DNA of 64,000 nt from Protea cynaroides (Eukaryota; Streptophyta; Magnoliopsida; Proteales; Proteaceae), in assembly GCA_028583415.1 (NCBI GenBank), contig CM053271.1, positions 91,654,584-91,718,583 of the forward strand, given 5' to 3'. A program made the translations under genes and the position numbers. The notes below the pieces were generated by a model, which searched no databases, was not told the origin of the DNA, and worked only from the letters and a program-made list of their open reading frames with translations. Of this stretch, positions 32,930 to 44,245 are shown piece after piece (positions within the stretch are counted from its first letter, which is position 1; every line of letters begins with the position of its first letter).

Positions 32930-34130
32930 GATCAATGTCTGAATCATATGGATGGATAAAATTTGGATGCAACCCAGTTCGACTTGAGATGGTAGACTTT
33001 GACGCCATTTTGAGGATAGACTGGTTATCTCAACACTCTACAAAGCTGTTCTGTGCATAGAAGAGGTTGTCATTTAAGAACAAAGACCGCACATAATTAC
33101 CTAGGAAGGAGAAGCTTATCCTCTTTGCACTAAAGGCGAAGAGATGCCTTGTCGCCTTGAAAAGAAAATAGTTAGATATATGGTATTTGTGGTGGAAGTT
33201 ACTAAAGAAGCACTACAGAAAGAATATATTGATGTGATGCATAAATTCCCTGATGTGTTTCTAGGAGACTTACTTGGGTTGTTACCTGATTGTGCAACCG
33301 AGTTCGTTATTGACTTATTATCAGGGACAGCACATGTATCAAAGGCACCATATAGAATAGCTCTTATAGAATTGAAGGAACTGAAGACTCAACTAAAAGA
33401 GCTATTAGACTAAGGTTCTAATAGGCTAAGTATTGCATCACAGGGAGTGCCAATGCAATTTGTAAAGAAGAATGACGGTAGTATCAGATTATGTATAGAC
33501 TATCGAGAACTAAACAAGCTCATGATCAAGAATCGATATCTACTACCTCAGATTGATGACTGTTTAAATAGTTGCAAGGAGCAAAGTTATTTTCTAAGAT
33601 GATCTTCGATCAAGATATCATCAGCTGAAGAATTTGGACAGCCGAAGATAGTTTTAAAACCAGGAATGAGCATTATGAGTTCCTAGGTATATCATTGGGA
33701 TTAACCAGTGCTCCAGCATATTTTATGGAGCTTATGAACCGGGTGTTTCATGATATGTTGGACATGTCGATCATAGTTTCATAGACTATATATTGGTTTA
33801 TTCCAAAGACGAAGAAAATCCTAGAATGAATTTTAGATCAGCTTTACAACAGTTGAAAAGGGAGAAGCTTTATGCCAAGTCCAAGAAATATGAGACCTGA
33901 TTAAACAAAGTGATCTTCTTAGATCATGTAGCATCATAAAAAGAGATTAAAGTGGACCCTATTAAGATAGAAGTAATCATATAGTAAGAAACACCTAAAG
34001 AATATTGCGAAGATCAGAAGTTTCTTGGGTTTAGCTGGTTATTACAGACGATTTATGGAGGACCACTATAAGATCGCAAAATCTCTTACCAAGCTAACTA
34101 GGAAGGGAATAGAAGTAGTTGTGGCTAGAT
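32930..34130 (+). pseudogene. Protease end and RT relic of copy 4
   Basis: Around 32990 a decayed DFDAILRIDWLS segment marks the end of the protease domain. From 33144 an open stretch has FPDVFLGDLLGLLPD, then SKAPYRIA..ELKELKTQL. RT blocks follow: VKKNDGSIRLCIDYRELNKL, a frameshift, HYEFLGISLGLTSAPAYFM (frame-corrected), and FIDYILVYSKDEE where families have FIDDILVYSK, so an active-site Asp is lost. GLAGYYRRFM closes the RT. Multiple stops and shifts are present. Confidence 0.8.
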
Positions 34131-35270
34131 GCATGTTTCAGTAACTGAATTATCAGCAAGTAAAGGCTGAAAGACAAAGACCAACATGTCTTACTACAAC
34201 CACTATTGGAGCTAGTCTCAAAGTGAAACTGCATTACAATGAAGTATGTCACCGATTTACCACTGACTCTTAGATCGGTTGATGCAGTTTGGAAGATTAT
34301 TGATCGCCTTATGAGGATAGCTCATTCCATTGCTATACGACCTCGGTATGCTTTGGAGCGACTAACTAAGCTATATGTGGATAATATTACCAGATTGAAT
34401 GGTGTACCTGAGAGCATAGTGTCGGTCAGAGGCTCATGCTTTATCTCGAAGTTTTGGGAGGATCTATAGAAAATAATGGGGACAAAGTTGAAGTTTAGTA
34501 CTGCATTTTACTTTAAACCGACGGACAGTCGGGGCGGACTATACAGATCCTAAGAGATATGCCCCGAGCTTATGAAATTGATTTCAAGGAGCTTGAGTTG
34601 AGAAGTTATCGTGAATTGAAGTTGCTACCAAGCTACCATGTAAATGTCACCTATAAAGCATGGTACGGTAGAAATGTCAAATTCCTCTATTTTGGAATAA
34701 AGTTGGTGAATGAAGAATGTTAAGACCTGAGTCTATTGAAGAAACCTATCAAGTGGCAAACAAGATAAAAAAAAAAAGGGCCAAGACAGCTCAGGATTAT
34801 TAAAAGAGATGCCAAGACCTTGAGTTCACCATAAGTGACAAAGTGTTCTTGAAGATATCACTTATGCGTAGTTTGAAGCAGTTTAGCAAGAAGGGAAAGT
34901 GGGGTCCTATTTATGTGTTGGATCTTATAAATTTTGGAGAGATGTAGAAAAGTTGCATATCAATTAGCGTTACCGCTGTCCATGTCTATTGCGCATGACG
35001 TATTTTGCGTGTCTCTATTGAAGAAGTACGTTGGAGATCCATATCAAAGGTATTGACCACTGATCCACTGGATTAGATAGAAGATTTAACTATTGAAGTG
35101 GTACCAGCCTAGTTTACTAGTTGGAAGGTACAACATCTCCAAAGCTAGGATAATTATTATATGAAGGTAACTTGGCGTAGCCAAGATGGGAAGAGGATTG
35201 CATGGGAAGAAGAAGATGCAATGTGAAAACAGTATTTCCACCTATTGACTCCGAAGTAAAATCAAATTTT
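34131..35270 (+). pseudogene. Integrase relic of copy 4
   Basis: VKAERQRP (~34160) ends the zinc-finger region. The frame 34239-34469 reads DLPLTLRSVDAVWKIIDR...YVDNITRLNGVPESIVSVRGS, where SVRG replaces SDRG, so the second catalytic Asp is lost as in copy 3 (there SIRG). C-terminal VAYQLALPLS and CVSLLKKYVGDPYQRY follow near 34955-35055. A chromodomain cannot be recognised. Confidence 0.78.
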
Positions 35271-35359
35271 GAGGACAAAATTTATTTTAAGGATGGGGGA
35301 GTTGCAAGATCCGTATGTTCAAATTTCGAGGACTAAATTTCTTTTAAGAGTGGTGGAGT
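35271..35359 (+). promoter_or_regulatory. Duplicated polypurine-tract module before the 3' LTR of copy 4
   Basis: Two tandem versions of the sequence preceding the LTR occur: GAGGACAAAATTTATTTTAA then GGATGGGGGAGT|TGCAAGATCCG (LTR-start-like, 35303), and GAGGACTAAATTTC, TTTTAAGAGTGGTGGAGT|TGTAAGACCCG (true LTR start, 35360). The TSD shows that this copy uses the inner boundary, whereas copy 3 uses the outer one. Confidence 0.8.
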
Positions 35360-37709
35360 TGTAAGACCCGCACGCCACGAACCCGGTCTAACCTTATGTT
35401 CTCGTGTCGTGACCGATCTTTCCATCATAATTGGCTCAAGTGAACCAATTGTATGAAGAAACCACAAGATAAGATAAGTAACGAGTCAAATTTAGTTGGT
35501 GGTTGACCGTTTAAGATCGTGTGGAAGAAACCAGTCAAAAACTAAAAATCAGAAAATTTTGATCGTGTGGTAGCAGGTGTGGTCGGACGTGTGGTCGGAA
35601 CGTGTGGTCGATACATGAGACCACACATGAGACCACATCATGAGACCACACATGAGACCACACAACGTGTGGTCGAAAGTTTTGAGGTGTGTGGTTGACG
35701 GATTCTGCGACCACACGATGCTGAACTGACTCGGTGTTTAGAAAACTTTCCTAATTTGAGGGGGGTTCTTTCCTAATCTAAGTGGGACTTTATATGGATT
35801 TTTTTCCCTCTATATAAGAGACGTTTCTTAGCCTCTCTTAATCTTTTAGAACACAAATTGAAACCCTAAATCTAAGAGAGAAAGAAAAAGGAAGATAAGG
35901 GGGAGAAGAAGATTTGGAGAAAAAGCTTGGAGAATAAGGTTTTGAAGAGAAAAGTTCAATCTCCCTACAACAAGCTTGAGGTATGGACTTGACTCTGTAG
36001 GCTAGATCAGATAAGATAGGTTCCTTTTATCAAGTTGTTGTGTTGAATCTAATGCAACGATTTTAGTTATAGAATTTCTAAGAAAAATCAAGAGAAAAGA
36101 GATTAGGGATAATGGTTAATGAGAAATTGTAAATAATGGGCATAGAATAATCATAGGATGAACCAAAGAGATGAGTCGAGGAATCGACTCAAGAAGAATT
36201 CGAGTTAAAGATGAAAAAGTGACCAAACATCATGTGGTCGCATGGTGTAGTCGCAGAAATTGCGACCACAAGGTCCGACCACACAGTGTATGGTCTCATA
36301 TATTGCGACCACAAGTCCGACCACACATCCAACCACACATTAACAGCAAGCATATTTTGTAACCAAACAAGGTTTTTGACCACTGTAACTTGGTAAACAT
36401 GAACCCTAACCTAAATACATTAATTGTTTAGGTTCTTAATAGATTCAAAGTGATTTTCAAAGCCTGGGAGAGGAACAAACATCAATCAAAGGTGAGGGAA
36501 CAAGACCTAAACTAATTGGCTAATAATAAACTATTTTTATTTATTGAGTCCAATGCCATGAATGATTCTATGCTTGTATGCGTGTATTATGCATATCACA
36601 TGTCATCCAATATTCCTGTTATTACGGTTCATGCATATTTAATTCAGTTTATTTATAACATGATGATGATTATGATGCTAGGAATAGGCATGTGAATGTA
36701 TGTCTGTGGTTAGTGTGCTTTATGCAAGTGGGGCATCAAGGGGAGGACGTGACATTGTGGTTCATCCTGGTCACCAAACTCTAGCTCTATCTCTACTCAA
36801 GTCTTATCTACTGACATCGTCGTATCGTCATTATCTTAGCAGAACTATTACGTCGTAGGGCATCAGGGGAGGTACTGGGGGGGCCTTAGCTCTATCTCTA
36901 TGGACGTATTGAGGGATGCTGGGATGAGACCTTGGATACACTGTTTGACATTAGGATTGGTTAGTTGCGAGCCTAGTTTGCAAGCCCTCGCCAATAGGGG
37001 CTTACGTATTGGTATGGGTAGGGCATCAGGGGAAATGTCATGCAGTGTTTGATCCGGGCACTTTAGCTCTATCTCTATTCCATGGTGGATGCATGTGGGA
37101 CGGTAATGGTGTTTGATCCATTGGGCGACTTCACACACTCGTGTATAGAGGTGCGACGGCCACCAATCATTTCTATTGCACATTGTAAACTTATGAATCA
37201 AACCAAATATATGAATTGAATGTATGCATATGTTTGTTGTATTGTTTTGTTTACTCACTGAGCTCAAGTTGGAGAGCTAACCCTCGCGCACGTAATTCTT
37301 TTTAGTTTCTGATGTTGCAAGTATTACGGTTGAAGATTATGTCGACACGCCAACATATGAACAGGTAGCGGCTATGGATGAGCAAGCTGTGGAGGACTAT
37401 TATGATTCGTTAAGCGAGCGTTTCAACTATGGATACGCTTAGTGTTTAACTTTCGTATTTGGATATTTGTAATATGTATTAAATTATGTTTTGATTACTT
37501 GGAGATAACTGAAATATTAATCATTTATCATGATTAGACCTCAGTTCATTATTAATAAGACTTTCGCTATTTACTTTATTATCTTTGATTAATGTGGAAT
37601 ATGTTTTGGTTTAACATGGTTGGCATAGCCTATACGAGATCCTGGTTGAATTATTGGTTTATTGACGTTTATCACACCATTTCGGTTGGTCCAGAATTAG
37701 GGTGTGACA
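35360..37709 (+). repeat. 3' LTR of copy 4
   Basis: 2350 bp ending GAATTAGGGTGTGACA. TATA 35811-35818, donor-like site 35981, arrays 35555-35720 and 36225-36340, exon-like ORF 37306-37442 with the same phase as in the 5' LTR. One of the three CATCAGGGGAGG modules is shortened near 36860. Confidence 0.93.
37306..37442 (+). other. Conserved exon-like ORF, copy 4, 3' LTR
   Basis: Follows TTTTTAG (37305), reads VSDVASITVEDYVD...EQVAAMDEQAVEDYY and stops at TAG 37440-37442. Same length as 30177-30313; differences are mostly single substitutions. Confidence 0.55.
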
Positions 37710-38130
37710 GTAGCAGCGGTGAGAGAGTTTCTAGTCTACCTTGTAGTGTCCCTCCCCATGCTCAGTGGAAAACTTCATTACCAGATAGTAGGTGGAGATG
37801 CATGCTCGAAAGAGGTTAAGACCTGATCTACTAAGGATTGCATTGTGGCTGGAAGGGACATCAACGACAAGGTAGGAGAGAGACAGTATGGTTCTTCTGG
37901 GTTTTGTTCCAACCCTCGTCTCCAAGATTATAGTGCCTTTGACCTTCACGGCATCGCCAGAGAAGCTGATAAGGGAAGATTTTACTGGACGAAGTCGCCT
38001 CTCGTCCAGACTCATAGCTTTGAAGGTGTGGTAGGATAGTATGTAGGTTGAGCTGCATGTATCTACTAATACCCTCCCTACCTTGTTCACTTTATCAATC
38101 ACCATCGTAATCACAATGGCGTCTTCGTAA
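37710..38130 (-). pseudogene. Tat aspartic protease relic
   Basis: The frame 38114-37731 (127 codons) reads VGRVLVDTCSSTYIL at the active site; the Asp-Thr is present but the Gly of the usual D-T/S-G triplet is Cys. It continues with VVDVPSSHNAILSRSGLNLFRA and MKFSTEHGEG, the conserved end of the Tat protease. A stop follows near the insertion junction at 37709. RT continues at 28205. Confidence 0.85.
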
Positions 38131-40393
38131 GGGAGCTCAATGCTGGTGAGGTCTTTGTCAGAAAAAGTGATAGTATCGCCGTGCTTGTATGGTGTAGAGG
38201 AACTTGCTTATTGACATTATAGTTTGGCATAAGATTTCTTACTATTTTTAGAGGTGTTCCCAGCTGCAGGGCCATCAATTATTTCATCAAAATAGCGCAC
38301 TGGGTGCGATCCATAGTAGCTCCAACCCGCATACTCACGTTTCTCTGGAAAGTGGTAGGTGTTCTTGTTGGGAGTCCCAATCCTATGCATTGGTGGGCTT
38401 TCTACTAGTATGTCTTCAATCTCAGAATTTGCGTCTTGTACTTCGAGCCTATCTCGCAGGTTAAGGTAGTTAAGTTGTTGTGTCAGATTTGTCACAATGT
38501 CCCTAAGATCGTAGTCAGCTTGCGACTTTGGGTGCAAGCGATCCTTGGTTTTGCAACTTGAATAGCATGCATGGCTGGTTCTCTGGCGCCAATTTTCGAG
38601 ATGTCGCTTGATTTGGGGTGTAGGTTGTATGCTTTTCAAGATGACCCTGATACGGCCACGCTGGTCACCAATCCTATTCAGGGGTGGTGAAGCCGAATTA
38701 TCTTTATTAGAGTCTTTCCTGTTTCAGTGAACACGTCGCGGCTCGACGTCGTCTTCTCTTTCAATAGGTTGCTTCCCCTTCTGCTTGTTATCAGCTGCGG
38801 TGGGTTTCTCCACATATTCTCATATGTGACTGCCTTTGATTAAATCTTCAATTGCATACCTTAGGGCACGACACTTATCTATGCCCATTCTCGCGATGAT
38901 AGGATAATATTTCTTGGACCTCTCCCTCTACGGATCTGGCTTCATTGGAGGTGGATGGGATAATTCATGTTATGTCCCCTTGAGATTGTGTAGGAGCTTT
39001 GACATGGGGACAGTCAATCTAGTGAATTGGCCTCACTCGAAATCAACTCTGGCGACCTGTTTGCCAGGAAATCCATTTTTACCCGTTTTCTATTTCTTAG
39101 GTATCTCGTTGGGCGACTTGTTGACAACCTCAGTTTCGTTTCTCCTTTTTTTCCTGACTTGGGGTGTGTAAGGAAAAGGGCTTCATTCATCGCCGCATAC
39201 TTCTTGGCCCTAGTCATTAGTTCAGCATAGGTCTGTGGTGGTCTTTTGTAAATGAACTTTAAAAGATCTTTGTCCTTAATTCCCACCTGTAATGCTGTCA
39301 TTTGACCTCTGGACTGATGTTCTTGATTTCTAAAGCCTCACGATTAAATCTTGAAAGATAAGCCCGTAGAATTTCCTCTGGCTTTTGCTTGACATTGATG
39401 AGGTTCGTTGAGGTCTTCTTTGTGGCTTTTTGCGTATGAAAGTGCTTGAAGAAGCGATCACTCAGTTGATCAAAGGATTTGATGGAGTTAGCCAGTAGGC
39501 TGTTAAACCAAAGTCACCCTGCCCCTCATAACGTTAGCAGAAAAGCTTGACAGAGAATTGCATCTTCATAACAATGCAACACATTAAAGCCGAAAAGTTG
39601 TCGAGATGTAACTGAGGATCCGTTGTTCCATCATACGGATCGACCTTTAGCATAAAAAAATGCTCTGGTTGTGGGACGTCCATTATTTCCTTTGTAAAGG
39701 CCATATCGGCGCAATATTCTTTCTTTCTTGAAGCCACCGTAGACATCGACTATTTTTTTCCATTTCTGCCATGCAAGTCTGCATGGCGAGGAACTGCTGT
39801 TCTAAGGAACTTTGTGGGATGCTCACCTGTGCTTCTTTCTCTGCGACACGTCTCTATTCTGCCATGCAACTTCTGATGGCCATTCTTTCTATTCGGCCAG
39901 CATCCACCCTTTCTTGTGCTTTATTTCTTGTTCGCCGATTATCTTTCTGGCCAGGATCCCTTTCTTTATCTTGAGGCGCTACGAGTTCTTCCACATCTGA
40001 ATCTCATCCCAGAAGATAATCTTCTTCATCCAATTCATCTTCTTTCCCTTCTGCATTAGGGAGATCTTTCTCAACAGGCGGATCTTGATTTGTGACCGGA
40101 GTTTTGGATCTCGTCAAGTCCCTAGTGGATCGTCGATGAGTTGGTGGTAGAGGTGGTTTGAGCAGCCATGTCAATTCTGCGAGTTGATCTTTTAGGGTGT
40201 TGAACTAATCAACAGTAACGTACTGTGGTGTCGTTCTGTGGCTCTCTGGGATAGGAGGTGGTGAATCATGGCCAGTGGAGGAATTTCTGCCGTTGTTTCC
40301 TGGAGAGGGATTATTCTATGGCTGTCCTTCCTCCATTATCTCGTCCTTTCAGTCATTATTGTTTTCAGGGGGCTGGTTTCGGGTTTGTGGCAT
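38131..40393 (-). pseudogene. Tat gag relic
   Basis: The start is taken as ATG 40393-40391, 40 bases inside the primer-binding site; the frame then continues with only occasional stops through a charged, proline-rich N-terminus. The capsid part lies at 39680-39300 (KVDPYDGTTDPQLHLDNFSALM, frameshift, then SDRFFKHF, RAYLSRFNREAL). 39301-39014 continues with MTALQVGIKDKDLLKF and PPQTYAELMTRAKKY. 38900-38217 is a charged C-terminus without a clear CCHC knuckle. About six stops and two shifts are visible. Gag is the RNA-packaging structural protein. Confidence 0.82.
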
Positions 40394-40433
40394 TGTTCAA
40401 GAAATAGAGAACAAATGTTTTAGAAAAGACAGG

Positions 40434-40453
40434 CCCCACGGTGGGCACCAAAC
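40434..40453 (-). promoter_or_regulatory. Primer-binding site of the Tat element
   Basis: On the minus strand TTTGGTGCCCACCGTGGGG follows the 5' LTR after a few bases. This resembles the TTTGGCGCC...GTGGGG type of Tat elements; the tRNA partner cannot be fixed by eye. Confidence 0.75.
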
Positions 40454-40456
40454 TAT

Positions 40457-41149
40457 TGTTGATGTAACCAGATTTACTGGTGTGCCCTTATCCTGCAAGA
40501 CAAGTATAGAAGGTTAACGGAGCTAGGCCAAGGTACCCGGAGTCCGCTCCAATGGTAAAGTCAGTAACAGAGTAAACAGTCCAAAGCTTGGCCAAGAGGG
40601 CAAGCTTGGAGGGTGTGGGGATGACGGAATTCAATAAGGATGCGGTAGCAGTAAGATCGCCAGTAGGGAATTCAAATAGTGTTAACCTCTGTCAAACATC
40701 TTGGTCGTCTATGAGTTATATGGAGTGAGAGAGTTCCAGATAAACTTCCAACTTAACCGCCTAACTGCCAGGAGCGTCCGCCATATTCTCACATGACCAT
40801 TGGATGAAGATCCAACGGCTAATCTTAATGCCGTGTCACTGTGATCAACAGTTCTTGCATCTGCTGATGTGACTGTTCCAAGAATGACCAAAGAACTATG
40901 CACCTGCAAACCATCGTATCTGTATACAGGCAAGTCGCAATAGTCGCATCATTGGTAACTCACTACCCAGTGGCGAGATCTTACCATCCTAGCGAGATGA
41001 TCTAGCGAGATGCAACTCTCCAATGACAACAACTGCCAATTCGTATAGAATGGCAGATTAAAATATCCAGACATGTGTTACTCCCCTGTACGCCGATGCC
41101 TGGGGACACGTATCTCCTAGTTACTGGTGGATGAAATATGGCATTAACA
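40457..41149 (-). repeat. Tat 5' LTR (right, uninterrupted)
   Basis: 693 bp, TGTTGATG...GGCATTAACA, flanked on the right by CCTAC. Its intact GACACGTATCTCC gives the empty-site reference for the solo LTR inserted in its partner. Confidence 0.92.
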
Positions 41150-41960
41150 CCTACCACCCGCGATTCTTGCTTCAAACTTACCAACTAGATTGACTTTATA
41201 GCCTTGCCTTGGAACCGTCCTTTTCCTCATCATACCCCTGAGCCATCAGAGCTTTCATCTTCTAGTTTGCCTCTTTAATTGTTACCTCTGGTTGTCATCC
41301 ACCCCGTACTTCTCATTGTTTAGTACCTATATTTTGCTGAAGCCACTTGATCTTCCACTTATTGATTCCCTCAATCCTCTTCGGATGGTGATGGTTTCAT
41401 TATCCAATCCCATGAAAGAGCTTGCTTGGATTTAGAAGATGGGCTTTCGGTTGTGGTTGAGGAATCCTATTTTTATAAACCCCCCTCTCCTAGTGGTGAT
41501 CGATGATATGATCAAGGCTGATCTTTGTTGGACTTCTCTAGTAGTAGTGATGATGAGCTCAATGGACCAAAAGGTAAACCTTGGTCAGCTCTTAGTGGTC
41601 TGAATGCTCTTACCCCAAAGTCAAATCAGTGTAAAGTGGAACAAAAATATGTTGTCATCCCAATGGCATGTCTGCCGGTGAAACGTCTACTCTAAGTTGG
41701 AGCTCTTGATTCAAAGTGCAGCTCAAGTGATTCTAATTTGTTCATGGACCTCCGTTTGGCCCCTAGATTTGGTCTCCACTCTCCAGGCTTAGTTCTCTCT
41801 TTGTTGTTTTAATTTGGGCTCCGTTTTTGGTAGTCTAGTTTTGTTTGGGTTTTTATGCCCATGTTTTTGTTGTTTATGTTTTGTTCCCAGCTCTTAATGG
41901 TTTAGTTTGTTTATAATTTTTTTAAAATTTAATAAATTATGTATTTACCCTATAAAAAAA
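41150..41960 (+). pseudogene. LINE ORF1 relic, C-terminal piece and 3' tail
   Basis: Continues the DUF4283 relic after the Tat insertion. Near 41550-41690 a frame reads DDELNGPKGKPWSALSGLNAL then VVIPMACLPVKRLL and a stop, consistent with an ORF1 C-terminus. A T-rich, G/T-biased tail (41760-41960) ends in an AT-rich run. No endonuclease or LINE reverse transcriptase follows, so only ORF1 plus a 3' tail is represented. Confidence 0.5.
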
Positions 41961-42081
41961 TTACCAAACCCAAAAATCCTATATCTCTAAATCTTTCATT
42001 TTTACTTTTCCCTCATGCCCTCACCCCCAAGGTTTCACAAACTCCTTGCTGTCCCACGAGGATTGGGATCTTCCCGGCCTA

Positions 42082-42149
42082 GTGAAGCCACCTCTATAGT
42101 GCGGATCCATTTTGAGTGGTTAGGATCCTCACTACAGAGGTGGCCTCAC
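42082..42149. repeat. Short inverted repeat (27-bp arms)
   Basis: Arms 42082-42108 (GTGAAGCCACCTC...GGATCC) and 42123-42149 (GGATCC...GAGGTGGCCTCAC) are complementary at 24 of 27 positions around a 14-base spacer. No flanking TSD was found. It could be a small foldback element or a chance relic. Confidence 0.7.
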
Positions 42150-42199
42150 TGCTACCCCTTCTCCTCTCTCCTCAGTCTAAGCAACTCCACTTTCCCATG

Positions 42200-44245
42200 C
42201 GATTCTACCTCCCCTCGTTAACAGATGAATACTTGCCGTCAATAGAACAGCATGAATGACAGCAAGTATTGAGAAGGCAACATCATTTGTAGCAACAGTG
42301 ATCATCTCGTCATGGCCGTACATGGTTTGGTGTAGTCTTTGAATAACATGTCTAAAGAAGAGAGAGGCGTTGTAAATGAGATACGACGAGTGCTTCGTTA
42401 AACCAAGGGCTGATCATCCTCGAACTCCTGTTCCAGTCTCGATCGCTTCAACCCACGACCATGAGTTGATTACCTGCCTCTCTTCCGAAATTTGAACCAG
42501 AGGATAAAACAATAATAAGGGTTTTTCTCGTTAGAATTGTAGGAGTTGGGATACTCTTGGATCCGAAGAACCAAACCGTGCATGAGAACCATTGGATGTT
42601 ATAGTTGGATTGAAATATACTCCTCTCTTTCTCTCACTTTTCACTTGTCCAATGCCATATTTGTCCCAATCGGTTTGCTGAACTATCCATCCACAGATCT
42701 CTGTGTGTGTGATTTGGGTTAGATTATGAACTTTATGATTTAGATAGTTTTTATGCACTTTTGATTCTTCAAATCATTGAACTTGGTGTTGTTCAAGTTT
42801 TGGAAATAGAATCATGTCTTTCTCTCTGTAACTTGATTTTGTGAGTAAAGAGAATGGTAATATAGTTTACCCGAAAGAAAAAAAAAAAAGATAATGGTAT
42901 ATGGAATATAAGAACGATGTTACCAGGGTCAGGGTCAGCAGGCCTGGCCCTGCCCAATCAGGGTCAAGGTATGGGCTCAGTTTTAGAAGGCCCTGTGAGG
43001 GGCCAGATTCAGGACTGGATTTCAAGCCCAAGGCAGGGCTTGGGTTTACAAAACCCGACCCAGCCCTACTGTCGACACCCTTAACTTTGATGAAATGATG
43101 GTCACTTTATGTCTCTATCACTTTTTCAATTCAAAATTTTATTTCTTTTCTTAGTTTCCAAATATACTCTATGATAGAGTTTGAAGAGAGAATTTTAAAA
43201 CATGATAGAGCAAACCAGCTATCATGCGCTTGGTGTCCGTACATTGGAGGCTGAGGAACACATGACAAGAGGTTATGATCTATGTGATTGACAATATTGC
43301 CTCCAAAAGAAATTTCAAAATTTAAATGGGATGTGAATATTTCCCATCTCCTCCCAAGAAATTGAATTTACGATTTAGTAGTTTGGGTAAAGCTCTGTTT
43401 GTTTCAGTGTAAAATTTTACTGGTAAAATTTTCACAAGTAAAATTTATATGTAAATTACATGTTGAAAATTTTCCAATGTTTGTTTCCAAGAGGTAAAAT
43501 ACTACCGTAAAATTGTTCAATGTTTGTTTGCCATTTATTTTCCATGGTAAAATTATTTAAAATAATTACCTAAGATTCCATTATAACAAATTATTAAAAG
43601 ATAATCTTATAAGATACTATTATAAGAGCCCACCCGAGATTGTTTTTTATCATCACTGACCGACCGCTGGAAAAACAACTAAACCCCCTCAGGGAACGCG
43701 AGCCAAAGGTCCAACAAGCACTTATTGCGGGGCTCACAAGCACCTGACCTGCCACTTCTTCAATAAAGCTAAACTCTTTTTCGTCTACACTAATGCAGTG
43801 CGTCATATAAAGTGATCTGAATCGATTTTCACAATAGGTGATACAAAAACAACCATTTGATTTAGGTATCCAGTTTCCTGAGCAAAAAAATATGCTAACT
43901 CAGCATATCAGACCGATACAGGCTGATATGACCTATACATATCCGATTTTGTACCAGTTTATAAAGTGGCCAATGTCTGTTCTGATATCATGAACTTTAA
44001 ACATGGGCAATAAGCCTACATGCATGAGAGATAATGCTAAGCATACAAGAGATCGAACAAATATATTGAACAAAACCAATTGGGCAACTCCCCATCCCAA
44101 TCCCAAATTTACCACAAAAACAAAAAAACAAAAAAACAAAAAAAACAGAAAAAAAACAAAACAAAACAAATAATGTGTCACCATATCAATTTTGAAAAAC
44201 AACTAAAATATTCAAACACTTATATTCAATTGAAACTTATGTCTA
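42200..44245. other. Intergenic stretch, no supported gene
   Basis: A minus-strand open stretch near 42390-42240 (about 50 codons, reads YGHDEMITVATNDVAFSILA) has protein-like composition but no recognised family and no clear splice sites. 42925-43080 is a GC-rich GGGTC/GGCC tract of the type described at 190-335. 43385-43570 repeats GTAAAATT words. 43585-43810 holds an unsupported minus-strand ORF. 44110-44165 is an A-rich (CAAAAA)n run. Confidence 0.4.

Larger units (their letters stand above)
28206..37709 (+). mobile_element. L2.3 element, copy 4: longest Ty3/gypsy copy of the family
   Basis: LTRs 28206-30581 and 35360-37709, TSD GTAGC/GTAGC perfect. An iMet primer-binding site is at 30585-30596. 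The ~4.8-kb interior has decayed gag, protease/RT and integrase. RT and integrase motifs resemble the Tekay/Del chromovirus type, but no clear chromodomain survives. The RNase H domain and integrase zinc finger are largely missing: around 34030-34145 the text passes from RT end (GLAGYYRRFM) directly to VKAERQRP. The element is inserted in the Tat polyprotein between protease and RT. Confidence 0.93.
20378..41149 (-). mobile_element. Ty3/gypsy element of Tat type, with two nested L2.3 insertions
   Basis: LTRs at 20378-23421 (itself interrupted) and 40457-41149 are flanked by CCTAT/CCTAC. On the minus strand the order is 5' LTR, primer-binding site, gag from 40393, protease, RT, RNase H, a second RNase H, integrase ending ~24857, a ~1.4-kb 3' noncoding region, 3' LTR. 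A second RNase H of archaeal type is the hallmark of the Tat clade. A 9.5-kb L2.3 element (28206-37709) separates protease from RT, and a solo LTR (21032-23374) sits in the 3' LTR. Without insertions the element is ~8.9 kb. Stops occur throughout. Confidence 0.92.

Noticed and set aside
42240..42430. Minus-strand open stretch with protein-like composition (YGHDEMITVATND)
   Set aside because: I could not assign a family, starts or splice sites; kept only as a note in the intergenic entry.
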